Shown here: positions 42,461-51,338 of the stretch, piece by piece | Position numbering within the stretch: the first letter of the stretch is position 1 | Layout of the letters: every line of letters starts with the position of its first letter | From: Thermobispora bispora DSM 43833 | GTDB taxonomy: Bacteria; Actinomycetota; Actinomycetes; Streptosporangiales; Streptosporangiaceae | DNA length: 64,000 nucleotides | Assembly: GCF_000092645.1 (NCBI RefSeq) | Contig: NC_014165.1 | Span: 2,976,001-3,040,000 of the forward strand | Reading direction: 5' to 3' | Notes under the pieces: model-generated | Databases searched by the model: none | What the model was told of the DNA's origin: nothing | Seen by the model: only the letters and a program-made list of their open reading frames with translations | Position numbers and translations under genes: made by a program

Positions 42461-43420
42461 ATGCACGCGATCGTGGTCTCGACGTACGGTGATTCCTCGG
42501 TCCTCGACTACACCGAGCGTCCCGACCCGCAGCCCGGCCCCGGCGAGGTGGTCGTCGACGTGGCGGCGAGCGGCGTCAACTTCATCGACGTCTACCACCG
42601 GGAGGGCCGCTACCCGCTCCCGCTCCCCCTCATCCCGGGATCGGAGGGCGCCGGCACGGTGACCGCGGTGGGCCCGGGGGTGACCGACATCGTGCCCGGG
42701 GACCGCGTGGCCTGGGCCGGGGTGATCGGCTCCTACGCCTCGAAGGCGGTCATCCCGGCGGAGCGGGCCGTTCTGCTGCCCGACGGGGTGTCGGCGGAGC
42801 TCGCGGCCGCCGTCATGCTCCAGGGGATGACCGCGCACTACCTCACCCACTCCACCTACGCCATCAAGCAGGGCGACGACGTGCTCATCCACGCCGCCGC
42901 CGGCGGCATGGGGCTGCTGCTCACCCAGATGGCGAAGCTGCGCGGCGCCCGGGTGATCGGCACGGTCTCCACCCCGGAGAAGGAGAAGCTCGCCCGCCAG
43001 GCCGGCGCCGACGAGGTGATCGGCTACGAGGACTTCGCCGCCAAGGTCAAGGAGATCACCGGGTCGGGCGTCCACGTGGTCTACGACGGCGTCGGGGCCG
43101 CGACGTTCGAGGGATCGCTCGCCTCCCTGCGCCCGCGCGGCCTGCTCGCGCTGTACGGCGCGGCGAGCGGCCCGGTCCCGCCGTTCGACCCGCAGCGGCT
43201 CAACGCCGCCGGGTCCCTCTTCCTCACCCGCCCTTCGCTCAACCACTACATCGCGACCCGGGAGGAGCTGCTGTGGCGGGCCGGCGACGTGCTCGGCTGG
43301 GTGGCCTCGGGCGCGCTCAAGGTGCACATCTCCCAGCGCTACCCGCTCGCCGAGGCGCGGCGCGCCCACGACGACCTGCAGGCCCGGCGGACCACCGGGA
43401 AGCTGCTGCTGATCCCGTGA
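42461..43420 (+). CDS. Quinone oxidoreductase, MDR superfamily
   Basis: A 319-residue zinc-free medium-chain reductase of the QOR type. GVNFIDVYHREGRYPLPLPLIPGSEGAGTV is the N-terminal signature, QGMTAHYLTHSTYAIKQGDDVLIHAAAGGMGLLLTQ contains the NADPH-binding AAAGGMG, and LAEARRAHDDLQARRTTGKLLL is the usual end. It reduces quinones with NADPH in the cytosol. The ATG at 42461 follows AGGAGAACAA. A tandem repeat array starts with its stop codon. Confidence 0.95.
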   Translation: MHAIVVSTYGDSSVLDYTERPDPQPGPGEVVVDVAASGVNFIDVYHREGRYPLPLPLIPGSEGAGTVTAVGPGVTDIVPGDRVAWAGVIGSYASKAVIPAERAVLLPDGVSAELAAAVMLQGMTAHYLTHSTYAIKQGDDVLIHAAAGGMGLLLTQMAKLRGARVIGTVSTPEKEKLARQAGADEVIGYEDFAAKVKEITGSGVHVVYDGVGAATFEGSLASLRPRGLLALYGAASGPVPPFDPQRLNAAGSLFLTRPSLNHYIATREELLWRAGDVLGWVASGALKVHISQRYPLAEARRAHDDLQARRTTGKLLLIP

Positions 43421-43512
43421 TCACCGGCCCGCCGGTCTCGTGATCAGCGGCCCGCCGATCCGCGTGATCAACCGGCTCACCCGTTCTCGTGATCATCGGC
43501 GGCCGGTCCGGC
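43417..43512. repeat. Four ~24-bp tandem repeats starting at the qor stop codon
   Basis: Copies begin at 43417, 43440, 43464 and 43489, each opening with GTGATCA and continuing with a CGGCCCGCCG-like word. The first copy contains the TGA of the oxidoreductase gene. Every unit carries the six-base palindrome TGATCA. Confidence 0.8.
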
Positions 43513-43575
43513 GCCGGCCGCCGCACCTCCTCTGCCGGCTCTGACTGCTCTGATCTGACGGCTCTGACGGCCGCC

Positions 43576-43619
43576 CCGTGGACGGCGGTCCCGGCGGCGG
43601 CCGGGCCCGCCGTCCACGG
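43576..43619 (+). terminator. Hairpin downstream of qor
   Basis: Thirteen-base perfect arms (CCGTGGACGGCGG, 43576-43588, and complement at 43607-43619) with an 18-base loop, preceded by a CTGAC/CTCTGA repetitive patch (43542-43570). It likely ends qor transcripts. The rest of 43620-43800 shows no gene. Confidence 0.6.
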
Positions 43620-43826
43620 CCCTCCGCACCATGCGCCCGTCGCGTACGTGACGGCCCGGCCCGCCGTCCACGACCCCTCCGGAACGCACCGCCCCGCCCG
43701 GACGCGGGAGTACGGCGAGTGCCGCCGCCGCGAGGACGCGGCCCATCCGGCGCGCCTCAGACCTCATGGCCCTTCGCTCGATAAGGCCCTTCGCGCGATC
43801 CGTGACCGGCCACGTCTCCTCGCAAT

Positions 43827-43884
43827 AGAGAACGTTGCGTTCCTTACATTTGCGGGCCTATGTTTAGAGAACGATCCGTTCTCT
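43827..43884 (+). promoter_or_regulatory. Promoter bracketed by two palindromic operators
   Basis: AGAGAACG-ATC-CGTTCTCT (43866-43884) is a perfect inverted repeat. AGAGAACG-TTG-CGTTCCTT (43827-43845) is a degraded copy 39 bases upstream. A promoter lies between and over them: TTGCGT (43836-43841), 18 bases, TATGTT (43860-43865). One operator covers the -35 and the other directly follows the -10. The TetR gene at the end of this operon is the obvious candidate repressor. Confidence 0.65.
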
Positions 43885-44101
43885 GAAAACCGAGGGGCGG
43901 CATGGACCGAGGCCCTGACCTCGCCCGACCCGGGCCGACGCGGGCGACACCCGGAGCGCACGGCCGGTACGCCCCTCTCCGCGGGCGACCGCGGATCGCC
44001 CGCGGGCCGGCACGCCGCGTGACCACGCCGCGCCGGGAGGCCGCCTCGGTGCCTGCCGGGCATCCGCCCCGACCGCACCCCCCGAATCCGAAGGAGCCGA
44101 C

Positions 44102-46609
44102 GTGACACCGTTCGTGGTGCCGCTCACCGCGGTCGGGCGCGACGACCTCGCGCTCGCCGGGGGCAAGGGCGCCAATCTCGGCGAACTCATCGCGGCCGGC
44201 CTGCCGGTCCCGGACGGCTTCGTCGTGACCACCGCCGCCTACGCGGAGCTGATCGACCGGTGCGGGATCGCCGAGCGCATCCCCCGCCTGCTCGACGCCG
44301 GGGACGGCGCGGGGATCCGCGCGGAGTTCGCCACCGCGGAGATCCCCGCCGCCATGGCCGAGGCGATCACGGCCGCGTACCGGGAGCTGGGGCAAGGCCC
44401 GGTCGCGGTGCGCTCCAGCGCCACCGCCGAGGACCTGCCCGGGGCCGCGTTCGCCGGGCAGCAGGACACCTACCTCAACGTCGAGGGCGACGACGCGCGG
44501 CTCGACGCGGTGCGCCGTTGCTGGGGCTCGCTGTGGACCGACCGCGCCATCGCCTACCGCCGCCGCCTCGGGATCGGCCCCGAGCAGGTGCGGATCGCGG
44601 TCGTCGTCCAGCGCATGGTGAACCCCGACGCCGCGGGGGTGATGTTCACCGCCGACCCGGTGAGCGGGGACCGCGACCGGATCGTGGTCGATGCCTCCCC
44701 CGGGCTCGGCGAGGCCGTGGTCTCCGGCCGGGTCACCCCGGACCACTACGAGCTCGACCGCCGCGGCACCGTGCTCGCCTGGACGCCCGGGCGGGCCGAG
44801 GTGGTCGTCCGCGCCGCCGCGGGCGGCGGCCTTGCCGAGGAGGCCGGGCAGGCCACCGGGGAGCGGCTGCTCGGCGACGCCGCGCTCGCCGGGCTCGCCC
44901 GGCTCGGCGTCGCCGTACAGGATCGGTTCGGCAGGCCGATGGACATCGAGTGGGCGCTCGCCGGCGGTCGCGTCTGGCTCGTCCAGGCCCGCCCGATGAC
45001 CGCGCTGCCGCCGCCCCCGGTACGGCTCAACGCCATCCAGCGCAGGCTGGGCGAGATGCTCCTCGACTACCTGCCGACCCGGCCGTACCCAATGGACATG
45101 AGCACCTGGATCCCGTACGGCCCGGCCGGGATGATGGCCGAGGTCGCCCGCAGCCTCGGGGTGCGCGGCCTGTTCGAGGGCGCCCTGGAGGAGCAGGACG
45201 GCGTGGTCTACCGCATCCTGCCCCGCCCGCCGCGCCTCACCCCGAAGGCGCTCGCCGCGCCGTTCCTGCTGCTGCACCGGGCCGGGCGGTTCGATCCGGC
45301 GCGCTGGACCGAGGATCCGCGGTTCACCGGCTTCCTCCGCGAGGTGGAGCGGCTGCGCGGGCTCGACCCGGCCGCGATGCCCTGGCCCGAGCTGATCCGC
45401 CTGCCCCGGCGGGCGCTCGACGCGGTGCGGCCGATCACCGAGCTGCGCCGCGACTACCTGCCCCGCGGCGCCCTCATGGTCCTCCGGCTGGTGGCGGCGC
45501 TGCTACCGCTCGGCGCCGCCGCGATGTGGGCCGACCTGCTGGCCGGTGCGCGGACCCGCACCGAGGACGGCAACCGGGCGCTGGAACGCCTCGCGGCCCA
45601 GGTGCGCGAGGACCCGCGGCTCAAAGCGGCCGTGGACGCGCTCGACCTCGACCGGGTGAAGGGGTTCACCGGCTTCTGGGCCGAGTTCACCGCGTTCCTC
45701 GCCGAGTACGGCCACCGCGAGACCGGCAGCCCGGTGCTCGCCTCCTCGCCGACCTGGGAGGAGACGCCCGAGGTCGTGCTCGGCATGCTCAAGGTGCTCG
45801 CGGCGTCGCCGCCGTCCCCCTCCGCCGGCCGCTCCGGCGAGGCCGAACGGCGGCTGCGCGCCCACCCCTGGCTGCGCTCCCCGCGGCGGTGGGCCCGGAT
45901 GGCCCGGCGGATCGCCGCGGCGCGCACCGCGTGGGCGTTCCGCGAGGACACCCACTTCTACTTCACGATGCCGCTGCCGGTGCTGCGCCGTGCCCTGCTC
46001 GAGATCGGCGCCCGGCTGCGCGACGCCGGCGTGCTCGAGACCGCCGAGGACGTGTTCCACCTGCGGCTGGAGGAGGTGGAGGCCGCGGGCGACCCGGCCA
46101 CCATGCCGCGGTCGCGGCGGGAGGAGCTGGCCGCCACGGCGCGGGCGCGGGCGGCCAGGCGGCAGGAGCTGGCGGGCGTGCGGCTCATCGACCCCCGCGC
46201 GGTCTACCCGGACCGCGGCGACCTCGGGGACGCATTGGTCCGCGGCACGCCCGGGGGCGGCGGCACGGTCACCGGCCCGGTGCGGATCATCCGCGACCCG
46301 TCGGAGTTCGGCCGCCTCGCCGAGGGCGAGGTGCTCGTCTGCCCGAACACCAACCCGTCCTGGACGCCGCTGTTCCAGCGCGCCGCCGCGGTCGTGGTCG
46401 ACGCCGGCGGGATCGGGTCGCACGCCGCGATCGTCGCCCGCGAGTACGGCCTGCCCGCCGTGCTGGGCACGGCCACCGGCACCGCCGTCCTGACCGACGG
46501 GCAGATGGTCACCGTGGACGGTGACGCCGGGGTGGGTCAGGAGCGCCTCATGATCGCCGTGCCCCGTTCCGGAGAAGCTCGTGAGACCGTCCGTGGAGGT
46601 GAACGGTGA
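44102..46609 (+). CDS. Rifampin phosphotransferase/PEP synthase-like enzyme
   Basis: An 835-residue enzyme. Residues 1-310 are the ATP-grasp PEP/pyruvate-binding domain (LAGGKGANLGELIAAGLPVPDGF, VAVRSSATAEDLPGAAFAGQQDTYLN, WALAGGRVWLVQARPMT). The middle 400 residues are helical, like the rifamycin-binding part of Rph (FLAEYGHRETGSPVL). The C-terminal swivelling domain carries the phospho-His in VDAGGIGSHAAIVAREYGLPAVLGTA. The order fits Rph-type dikinases, which inactivate rifamycins, but PEP synthase-like relatives of unknown substrate share it. GTG at 44102 follows GAAGGAG. The stop overlaps the tetR start (GTGA). Confidence 0.82.
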   Translation: MTPFVVPLTAVGRDDLALAGGKGANLGELIAAGLPVPDGFVVTTAAYAELIDRCGIAERIPRLLDAGDGAGIRAEFATAEIPAAMAEAITAAYRELGQGPVAVRSSATAEDLPGAAFAGQQDTYLNVEGDDARLDAVRRCWGSLWTDRAIAYRRRLGIGPEQVRIAVVVQRMVNPDAAGVMFTADPVSGDRDRIVVDASPGLGEAVVSGRVTPDHYELDRRGTVLAWTPGRAEVVVRAAAGGGLAEEAGQATGERLLGDAALAGLARLGVAVQDRFGRPMDIEWALAGGRVWLVQARPMTALPPPPVRLNAIQRRLGEMLLDYLPTRPYPMDMSTWIPYGPAGMMAEVARSLGVRGLFEGALEEQDGVVYRILPRPPRLTPKALAAPFLLLHRAGRFDPARWTEDPRFTGFLREVERLRGLDPAAMPWPELIRLPRRALDAVRPITELRRDYLPRGALMVLRLVAALLPLGAAAMWADLLAGARTRTEDGNRALERLAAQVREDPRLKAAVDALDLDRVKGFTGFWAEFTAFLAEYGHRETGSPVLASSPTWEETPEVVLGMLKVLAASPPSPSAGRSGEAERRLRAHPWLRSPRRWARMARRIAAARTAWAFREDTHFYFTMPLPVLRRALLEIGARLRDAGVLETAEDVFHLRLEEVEAAGDPATMPRSRREELAATARARAARRQELAGVRLIDPRAVYPDRGDLGDALVRGTPGGGGTVTGPVRIIRDPSEFGRLAEGEVLVCPNTNPSWTPLFQRAAAVVVDAGGIGSHAAIVAREYGLPAVLGTATGTAVLTDGQMVTVDGDAGVGQERLMIAVPRSGEARETVRGGER

Positions 46610-47247
46610 CCGCCGGGGAGGAGACCGATCACCGCAGGCGGCCGCGGCGGCGCGGCGCCGCCCTGGACGAGGCCATCTTCCAGGCCGTCCTCGACGAGCT
46701 CGCCGAGGTGGGCTACGCGCGGCTGACCATGGAGGGGGTCGCCGAGCGGGCGCGGGCGGGCAAGGCGTCGCTGTACCGGAGGTGGCCCACCCGCATCGAG
46801 CTCGTGATGGACGCGGTCTACAGCCGGTTGCCCGACCCGTCGGCCCCGCCGGACACCGGTAGCCTGCGCGGCGACCTGCTCGCGCTGCTCCGCGGCAACG
46901 CCGAGGCGCTCGCCGGCCCGGCCGGGGAGGCGCTGCGCGGGCTGCTGAGCGAGGCGCTCGCCGGCTCCGACGCCATCGCGCGGGTCCGCCGCAACTGGCA
47001 GGGCGCGAGCCTGCGGATCACCCGGGAGATCCTCCGCCGTGCGGTCGACCGGGGCGAGATCGACGCTTCCGCGGTCACCGATCGCCGCCTGGAGACCGGG
47101 CATGCCCTGCTGCGCTACCACTTCCTCTTCCACGGCCCCCCGATCCCCGAGCACGTGATCACCGAGATCGTGGACGAGGTCCTGCTCCCCTTGTTCCGCT
47201 CTCCCCCGCGCCCGCCGCCCACCGATCCGGGCACGGCCGGCGGCTAG
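46606..47247 (+). CDS. TetR-family repressor of the phosphotransferase operon
   Basis: A 213-residue TetR protein. The helix-turn-helix spans about residues 20-65 (AILDELAEVGYARLTMEGVAERARAGKASLYRRW type, here AVLDELAEVGY onward); the ligand domain has LRGDLLALLRGNAEAL and a C-terminal TetR_C-like part. GTG at 46606 overlaps the upstream stop by four bases, so it is translated together with the enzyme. The two palindromes before the operon are its likely targets, giving autoregulation and induction by the enzyme's substrate. Confidence 0.92.
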   Translation: MTAGEETDHRRRPRRRGAALDEAIFQAVLDELAEVGYARLTMEGVAERARAGKASLYRRWPTRIELVMDAVYSRLPDPSAPPDTGSLRGDLLALLRGNAEALAGPAGEALRGLLSEALAGSDAIARVRRNWQGASLRITREILRRAVDRGEIDASAVTDRRLETGHALLRYHFLFHGPPIPEHVITEIVDEVLLPLFRSPPRPPPTDPGTAGG

Positions 47248-47500
47248 CCGTACGCCGCCGAGCTCCGCCGCACCGCAGGGAGGACACCGGCATCTTCAGG
47301 TGAGCTCCTCCAGACCGCGGCGTGCCTCGTGGTAGCCGGTCAGCCGCCCGGTCTCCACCACCGGTGCCACGGCGCCATGGCGCGGCGCCGGCCGGTGCCC
47401 CGCGGTACGGCCGGCCCGGCCACTTCGGCGGGGCGTCTCTTTCCCGGATCCGGATGGGTTCCGCGGATCCCCGATGGCGGGCGAGCCCCGTGGTGCGGCG

Positions 47501-47872
47501 TCAGGCGCAGAGGCAGAACGCGCCGGGCAGCCGGGTCCGGTAGCGGGCCACCACCCGGTAGACCGCCTCGGCCAGCCAGCTCACCGGCGGGAGCAGCATC
47601 GTCCGGCCGAGCGCCCGCCACCCGCGCGTGGGCTGCAGGGCGAGCACCACCGCGATCGCCCGCGCGCCCTGCGCGTGCAGCCCGCGCGGGCCGACGAGCT
47701 GCACGGACGTGGCCGCCTGCTCCCGGGTGAGCCCGATCGTCTCGAGCGGGATGGACTGCCAGGCGCGGACCAGGGGCATGTACGGCAGCAGCCTCCGCCC
47801 CAGGTTCACGCACGTCTGGCAGAACCCACAGTTCCCGTCGAAAACCAGCAATACCTGGTCAGCGTGGACCAT
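47501..47872 (-). CDS. DCC-family (DUF393) thiol-disulfide protein
   Basis: A 123-residue protein with VLLVFDGNCGFCQTCVN at the N-terminus, the DxxCxxC signature of the DCC family. WQSIPLETIGLTREQAATSVQLV and the C-terminal LAEAVYRVVARYRTRLPG are typical. The family is thioredoxin-like and its reaction is uncharacterised. It lies ten bases from cobD, on the same strand. The C-terminal CLCA adds two cysteines. Confidence 0.88.
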   Translation of the reverse strand: MVHADQVLLVFDGNCGFCQTCVNLGRRLLPYMPLVRAWQSIPLETIGLTREQAATSVQLVGPRGLHAQGARAIAVVLALQPTRGWRALGRTMLLPPVSWLAEAVYRVVARYRTRLPGAFCLCA

Positions 47873-47881
47873 GTCCCGAAT

Positions 47882-48835
47882 CTAACAACCGCGCCGGCGG
47901 GCCCGTACGGCCCGGGCGCCCGCGGCGAGGACCACCGCGGCGAGCGACACCGCCCGGCTCAACCGGACGGCCCGCCGGATGTCCCCGGCCGAGGGGCGCG
48001 GCCCGTCGCCGAGCTCCGGCCGGTGCTCCACCCGTTCCCCGTAGCGGTTCGCCCCGCCGAGCCGTACGCCGAGCGCCCCGGCGAAGGCCGCCTCGCACCG
48101 GCCCGCGTTCGGGCTCGGATGGCGGTGGCCGTCCCGGCGGAGCACGGCGGCCGCCCCGCGCGCGGAACCGCCGGCCGTACCGGCGAGGAGCACGGTGAGC
48201 CAGGCGGTGAGCCGGGCGGGCACCAGGTTGGCGAGGTCGTCGAGGCGGGCCGCCGCCCAGCCGAACCTCGCGTACCGCGGTGAGCGGTGGCCGACCATCG
48301 CGTCGAGCGTGTTGACCGCCCGGTAGGCGAGCAGCCCGGGCACGCCGAGCACCGCGCCCCAGAACAGCGGCGCGACCACCGCGTCGGAGGTGTTCTCCGC
48401 CAGCGACTCGACCGTCGCGCGGGCGAGCTCCCCGGCGTCCAGGCCGGACGGGTCGCGGCCGCACAGGTGCGGGAGCCGTTCGCGGGCGGCGCGGAGGTCC
48501 CCGGCCTCCAGGGCGCCCGCCAGGTACGCGCCCTCCTTCTCCAGCGTGGTGCCGCCGAGCACCGCCCAGGTGGCGGCGGCCGTGACGGCCGCGCGCGCCA
48601 GCGGCCGGGAGCGGGTCAGCCGGTCGGCGATCACCCCGAGGCCCGCGGCGGCGCCCACGCAGCACGCGGTGTAGAGCACGCCGCGGGACCGGGAGTCTCG
48701 GTGGATCCGCCGCTCGAGGGCCGCGGCGGCGCCGCCGAACAGGGCGACGGGGTGTCCCCGCCGGGGGTCGCCCGCCAACCGGTCGATCAGAGCGCCGAGG
48801 AGGATGCCGGTCGCCGTCGGGCTGCGCTGGAGCAT
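47882..48835 (-). CDS. cobD: Adenosylcobinamide-phosphate synthase
   Basis: A 317-residue CobD/CbiB membrane protein that joins aminopropanol (or its phosphate) to adenosylcobyric acid in B12 synthesis. GALIDRLAGDPRRGHPVALFG is the N-terminal signature; LARATVESLAENTSDAVVAPLFW and YRAVNTLDAMVGHRSPRYARFGWAAARLDDLANLVPARLTA are the strongly conserved core. Several membrane segments alternate with these. It is the third B12 gene in the window, away from cobT and cbiX. The DCC gene follows directly. Confidence 0.96.
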   Translation of the reverse strand: MLQRSPTATGILLGALIDRLAGDPRRGHPVALFGGAAAALERRIHRDSRSRGVLYTACCVGAAAGLGVIADRLTRSRPLARAAVTAAATWAVLGGTTLEKEGAYLAGALEAGDLRAARERLPHLCGRDPSGLDAGELARATVESLAENTSDAVVAPLFWGAVLGVPGLLAYRAVNTLDAMVGHRSPRYARFGWAAARLDDLANLVPARLTAWLTVLLAGTAGGSARGAAAVLRRDGHRHPSPNAGRCEAAFAGALGVRLGGANRYGERVEHRPELGDGPRPSAGDIRRAVRLSRAVSLAAVVLAAGARAVRARRRGC

Positions 48836-48962
48836 GGCGGCATTCTCCCGTAGACCGGGCGATCGGGATCACAGAGCCGCGCCGCGGGTCCTTGGGAGCG
48901 TTCCACGGTTGCGATCAGGTCAGACTCGTTCCCATAAGGATCACTTCGCGGGGCATTGTCGC

Positions 48963-48975
48963 TAAGCTGCCCCCC
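48963..48975 (+). promoter_or_regulatory. Leaderless -10 of the kinase gene
   Basis: TAAGCT (TANNNT) ends seven bases before the GTG at 48976, and there is no ribosome-binding site; only a C run lies between. This is the standard arrangement for a leaderless actinobacterial transcript. Confidence 0.5.
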
Positions 48976-50697
48976 GTGAACCAGATCGGGCGGTATCGAG
49001 TGCTGCGGACCCTCGGCAAGGGCGGGATGGGCACCGTCTACCTCGCCGAGGATCCATCAGGGCAGCAGGTCGCCATCAAGGTGATCAATCCGGAATTCAG
49101 CCAGCACGAATCGTTCCGGATGCGGTTCCGCCGCGAGGCCGAGGCCGCCCAGCGCGTGCGCCGGTTCTGCACCGCCGCCGTCCTCGACGCGGCGCTCGAC
49201 GGCGACCTGCTGTACGTGGTGACCGAGTACGTGCCCGGCCCCAACCTGGAGGAGGCGGTCCGCCAGCATGGCCCGCTGCGCGGATCGAGCCTGGACGCCC
49301 TCGCGGTGAGCGTGGCGACCGCGCTCACCGCGATCCACGCGGCCGGCGTGGTGCACCGGGACCTCAAGCCGTCGAACGTGCTGCTCTCCCCGGTCGGCCC
49401 GCGCGTCATCGACTTCGGCATCGCCCGCGCGCTCGACACGCTCGGCGGCATCACCGGCACCGGCGAGCTGATCGGCACGCCGCGGTACATGGCCCCGGAG
49501 ATGCTGCGCGGGGAGCCCGTCACCCCCGCCTGCGACGTGTTCTCCTGGGGCTGCCTGGTCGCCTTCGCCGCCAGCGGGCGGTCGCCGTTCCCCGGCGACA
49601 CCATCCCGTCGATCATCTACCACATCATGAACACCGAGCCTCAGCTCGACGGGCTGGAGCCGGGGCTCCGGGAGCTCGTGGTGGCCGCGCTCGACAAGGA
49701 CCCGGCCCGCAGGCCGACCGCCCAGCAGCTCCTGGACCAGCTCGTGGGCCGGTCGACCCCGCCCGAGCAGATGGTGCAGCAGGCCTGGCAGCAGGGCGGG
49801 CTGACCCTCCCCCAGCAGACCGTCCCTCAGCACCCCGAGCGGACCCTGCCCTACGAGCCGGCCGGGGCGGCCACCGGGCAGCCCCAGGCCACCCTGGCGT
49901 ACACCCAGCACACGCCGCCCGCGCCCACGTCGCCTACGACGCCCGTGAGCACGACCGTTGCCAAGGGCGACCGCGGCGGTCGCGGCCGCAACCGGCTGCT
50001 CGGCGTGATCGCGGCCGCCGCCGTGCTCATCGGCGGCGGCGTGGCCGTGTGGAAGATGGTGGTGCCGAGCGGCCCGCCCACGGACCTGCCGCTGCTCTGG
50101 CAGGACGACTTCACCTACGACTCCAGCGGGTGGCCCGGCGGCAGGTTCAGCTCCACCAACCGCTACGAGGACGGCTGGTACCACGTCGAGTCCAGCTTCA
50201 ACAAGGAGCAGCGGGTGGCGGCGCCGATCCCCTTCGACACCGGGAAGCAGGCCTCGCCCGCGCCGACGCCCGGCCCCTCGCTCCCGCCCGTCCCCTCGAC
50301 GCTGGTCATCAGCGCCGACGTGGCCGTCAAGGAGGTCGAGGGACAAGGGGAGTACGGCCTGTACTGCCGGGGGCAAGGAGGCCACACCTACTACGAGTTC
50401 GTCCTCGACACCGCGGGCAACGCCCGGATCCGGCGGGTCGCCGACAGCGCCGGCGGCAACCTCACCGAGCCGGTGAAGGTCGAAGGGCTGAAGGACACCG
50501 TCCGGATGGTCGCCGCGTGCGAGCAGAGCGGATCGGCCGTCAAGCTGGGTCTGTGGATCAACGGGAAGCAGATCCACTCGGTCAAGGACCCCAACCCGCT
50601 CAAGAACGGCACGGTCGGGGTGTTCACCCGGATCTCCGACGGCGCTACGGAGCTGCACGTGGCCTACGACAACTTCGAGCTCCGCGGCGGGGATTAG
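48976..50697 (+). CDS. Membrane Ser/Thr protein kinase
   Basis: A 573-residue Hanks-type kinase. The glycine loop is TLGKGGMGTVYLAE, the ATP Lys is Lys35 in VAIKVI, the catalytic loop is GVVHRDLKPSNVLL and the metal Asp lies in VIDFGIARALD; GTPRYMAPE follows. After a Gln/Pro/Thr-rich juxtamembrane stretch, a single membrane helix (LLGVIAAAAVLIGGGVAVW, about residue 345) leads to a 200-residue outer domain (DDFTYDSSGWPGG, DNFELRGGD) resembling jelly-roll sugar-binding modules. It could sense a surface ligand. GTG at 48976 was chosen since the kinase domain begins there (NQIGRYRVL). Confidence 0.94.
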   Translation: MNQIGRYRVLRTLGKGGMGTVYLAEDPSGQQVAIKVINPEFSQHESFRMRFRREAEAAQRVRRFCTAAVLDAALDGDLLYVVTEYVPGPNLEEAVRQHGPLRGSSLDALAVSVATALTAIHAAGVVHRDLKPSNVLLSPVGPRVIDFGIARALDTLGGITGTGELIGTPRYMAPEMLRGEPVTPACDVFSWGCLVAFAASGRSPFPGDTIPSIIYHIMNTEPQLDGLEPGLRELVVAALDKDPARRPTAQQLLDQLVGRSTPPEQMVQQAWQQGGLTLPQQTVPQHPERTLPYEPAGAATGQPQATLAYTQHTPPAPTSPTTPVSTTVAKGDRGGRGRNRLLGVIAAAAVLIGGGVAVWKMVVPSGPPTDLPLLWQDDFTYDSSGWPGGRFSSTNRYEDGWYHVESSFNKEQRVAAPIPFDTGKQASPAPTPGPSLPPVPSTLVISADVAVKEVEGQGEYGLYCRGQGGHTYYEFVLDTAGNARIRRVADSAGGNLTEPVKVEGLKDTVRMVAACEQSGSAVKLGLWINGKQIHSVKDPNPLKNGTVGVFTRISDGATELHVAYDNFELRGGD

Positions 50698-50814
50698 CGC
50701 ATCCGGCGTGGTGTGCGCGCTTCCACGGCGGGGAGTGGGCCGTCCGCCCTGGTAGGCGCTCCGTGGCGGGAGCGGGTCATCCGGGCCCGCGCGCGGCCTG
50801 GGCGGAGCCGCCGG

Positions 50815-50831
50815 CAAGATCATCGATCTTG
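50815..50831. terminator. Hairpin between kinase and tRNA
   Basis: CAAGATC-ATC-GATCTTG is a perfect 7-bp inverted repeat, 118 bases after the kinase stop and about 60 before the tRNA. It may end the kinase transcript. Confidence 0.35.
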
Positions 50832-50891
50832 GCCCGCCGGGCGGGAGGCGGCTTCATTCTCACTCGCCGGATCATGCACAATTGAGCGGGA

Positions 50892-50965
50892 GCGCCCTTA
50901 GCTCAGCTGGATAGAGCATCGGACTTCTAATCCGACGGTCGGGGGTTCGAATCCCTCAGGGCGCG
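50892..50965 (+). tRNA. tRNA-Arg (TCT)
   Basis: A 74-base cloverleaf. The acceptor arms GCGCCCT/AGGGCGC pair fully, the D arm is GCTC...GAGC, the anticodon stem TCGGA/TCCGA encloses CTTCTAA with anticodon TCT (positions 34-36), and the T arm is GGGGG-TTCGAAT-CCCTC with one G-U pair. CCA is not encoded. It reads the rare AGA codon. Confidence 0.95.
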
Positions 50966-50982
50966 CGTCACGTGAGCATGGG

Positions 50983-51030
50983 ACGGCCCTGCCCGGCGGT
51001 GCGTCGCGGGCGGGGGTAGGGCCGTTTCTC
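50983..51030 (+). terminator. Terminator after tRNA-Arg
   Basis: ACGGCCCT (50983-50990) pairs with AGGGCCGT (51018-51025), with inner CCCG/CGGG pairing, followed by TTTCTC. The T-containing tail makes this the most classical terminator in the window. Confidence 0.6.
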
Positions 51031-51338
51031 GCCCGGGCACCGCTCACCGCCCGGAGCTCATCCTCTGAGCGTTCTAGCGAACATGGCGCGTCGCCGGCCG
51101 GGCGACCGTGAACCTCCCGTCGACCGGCATGCCGGGCGTGAGTTCCTGATCGTCGAGCGCTAAGACCCGCCGGCGCCGGGATGACCGCCGTACCGCTCAC
51201 CCGGTCATCACATCGAGCACCCGGCCGGTAACGAAGAGATAAAAATACGTATACGGCCGAGCAACGATGTTATGCCATCGTGACCGAAGCGATTGACCCG
51301 TCCACGGCGAAGGCATGTACTGAGTAGTGGCCAGTGAC
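51031..51338. other. Gap downstream of the tRNA, less GC-rich
   Basis: No gene is seen. The DNA from about 51220 on is AT-richer (ATAAAAATACGTATAC at 51238-51253). I saw no second copy of the tRNA 3' end that would mark an attachment site, and no integrase. Confidence 0.5.

Noticed and set aside
47299-47364. Possible 3' remnant of a lost minus-strand gene (VVETGRLTGYHEARRGLEELT then stop)
   Set aside because: The codons look gene-like, but about 25 residues without a recognisable family are not enough to call a pseudogene.
50898-51200. Minus-strand frame whose end reads DARPEGFEPPTVGLEV
   Set aside because: This peptide is the translated antisense of the tRNA-Arg gene, a common false ORF.
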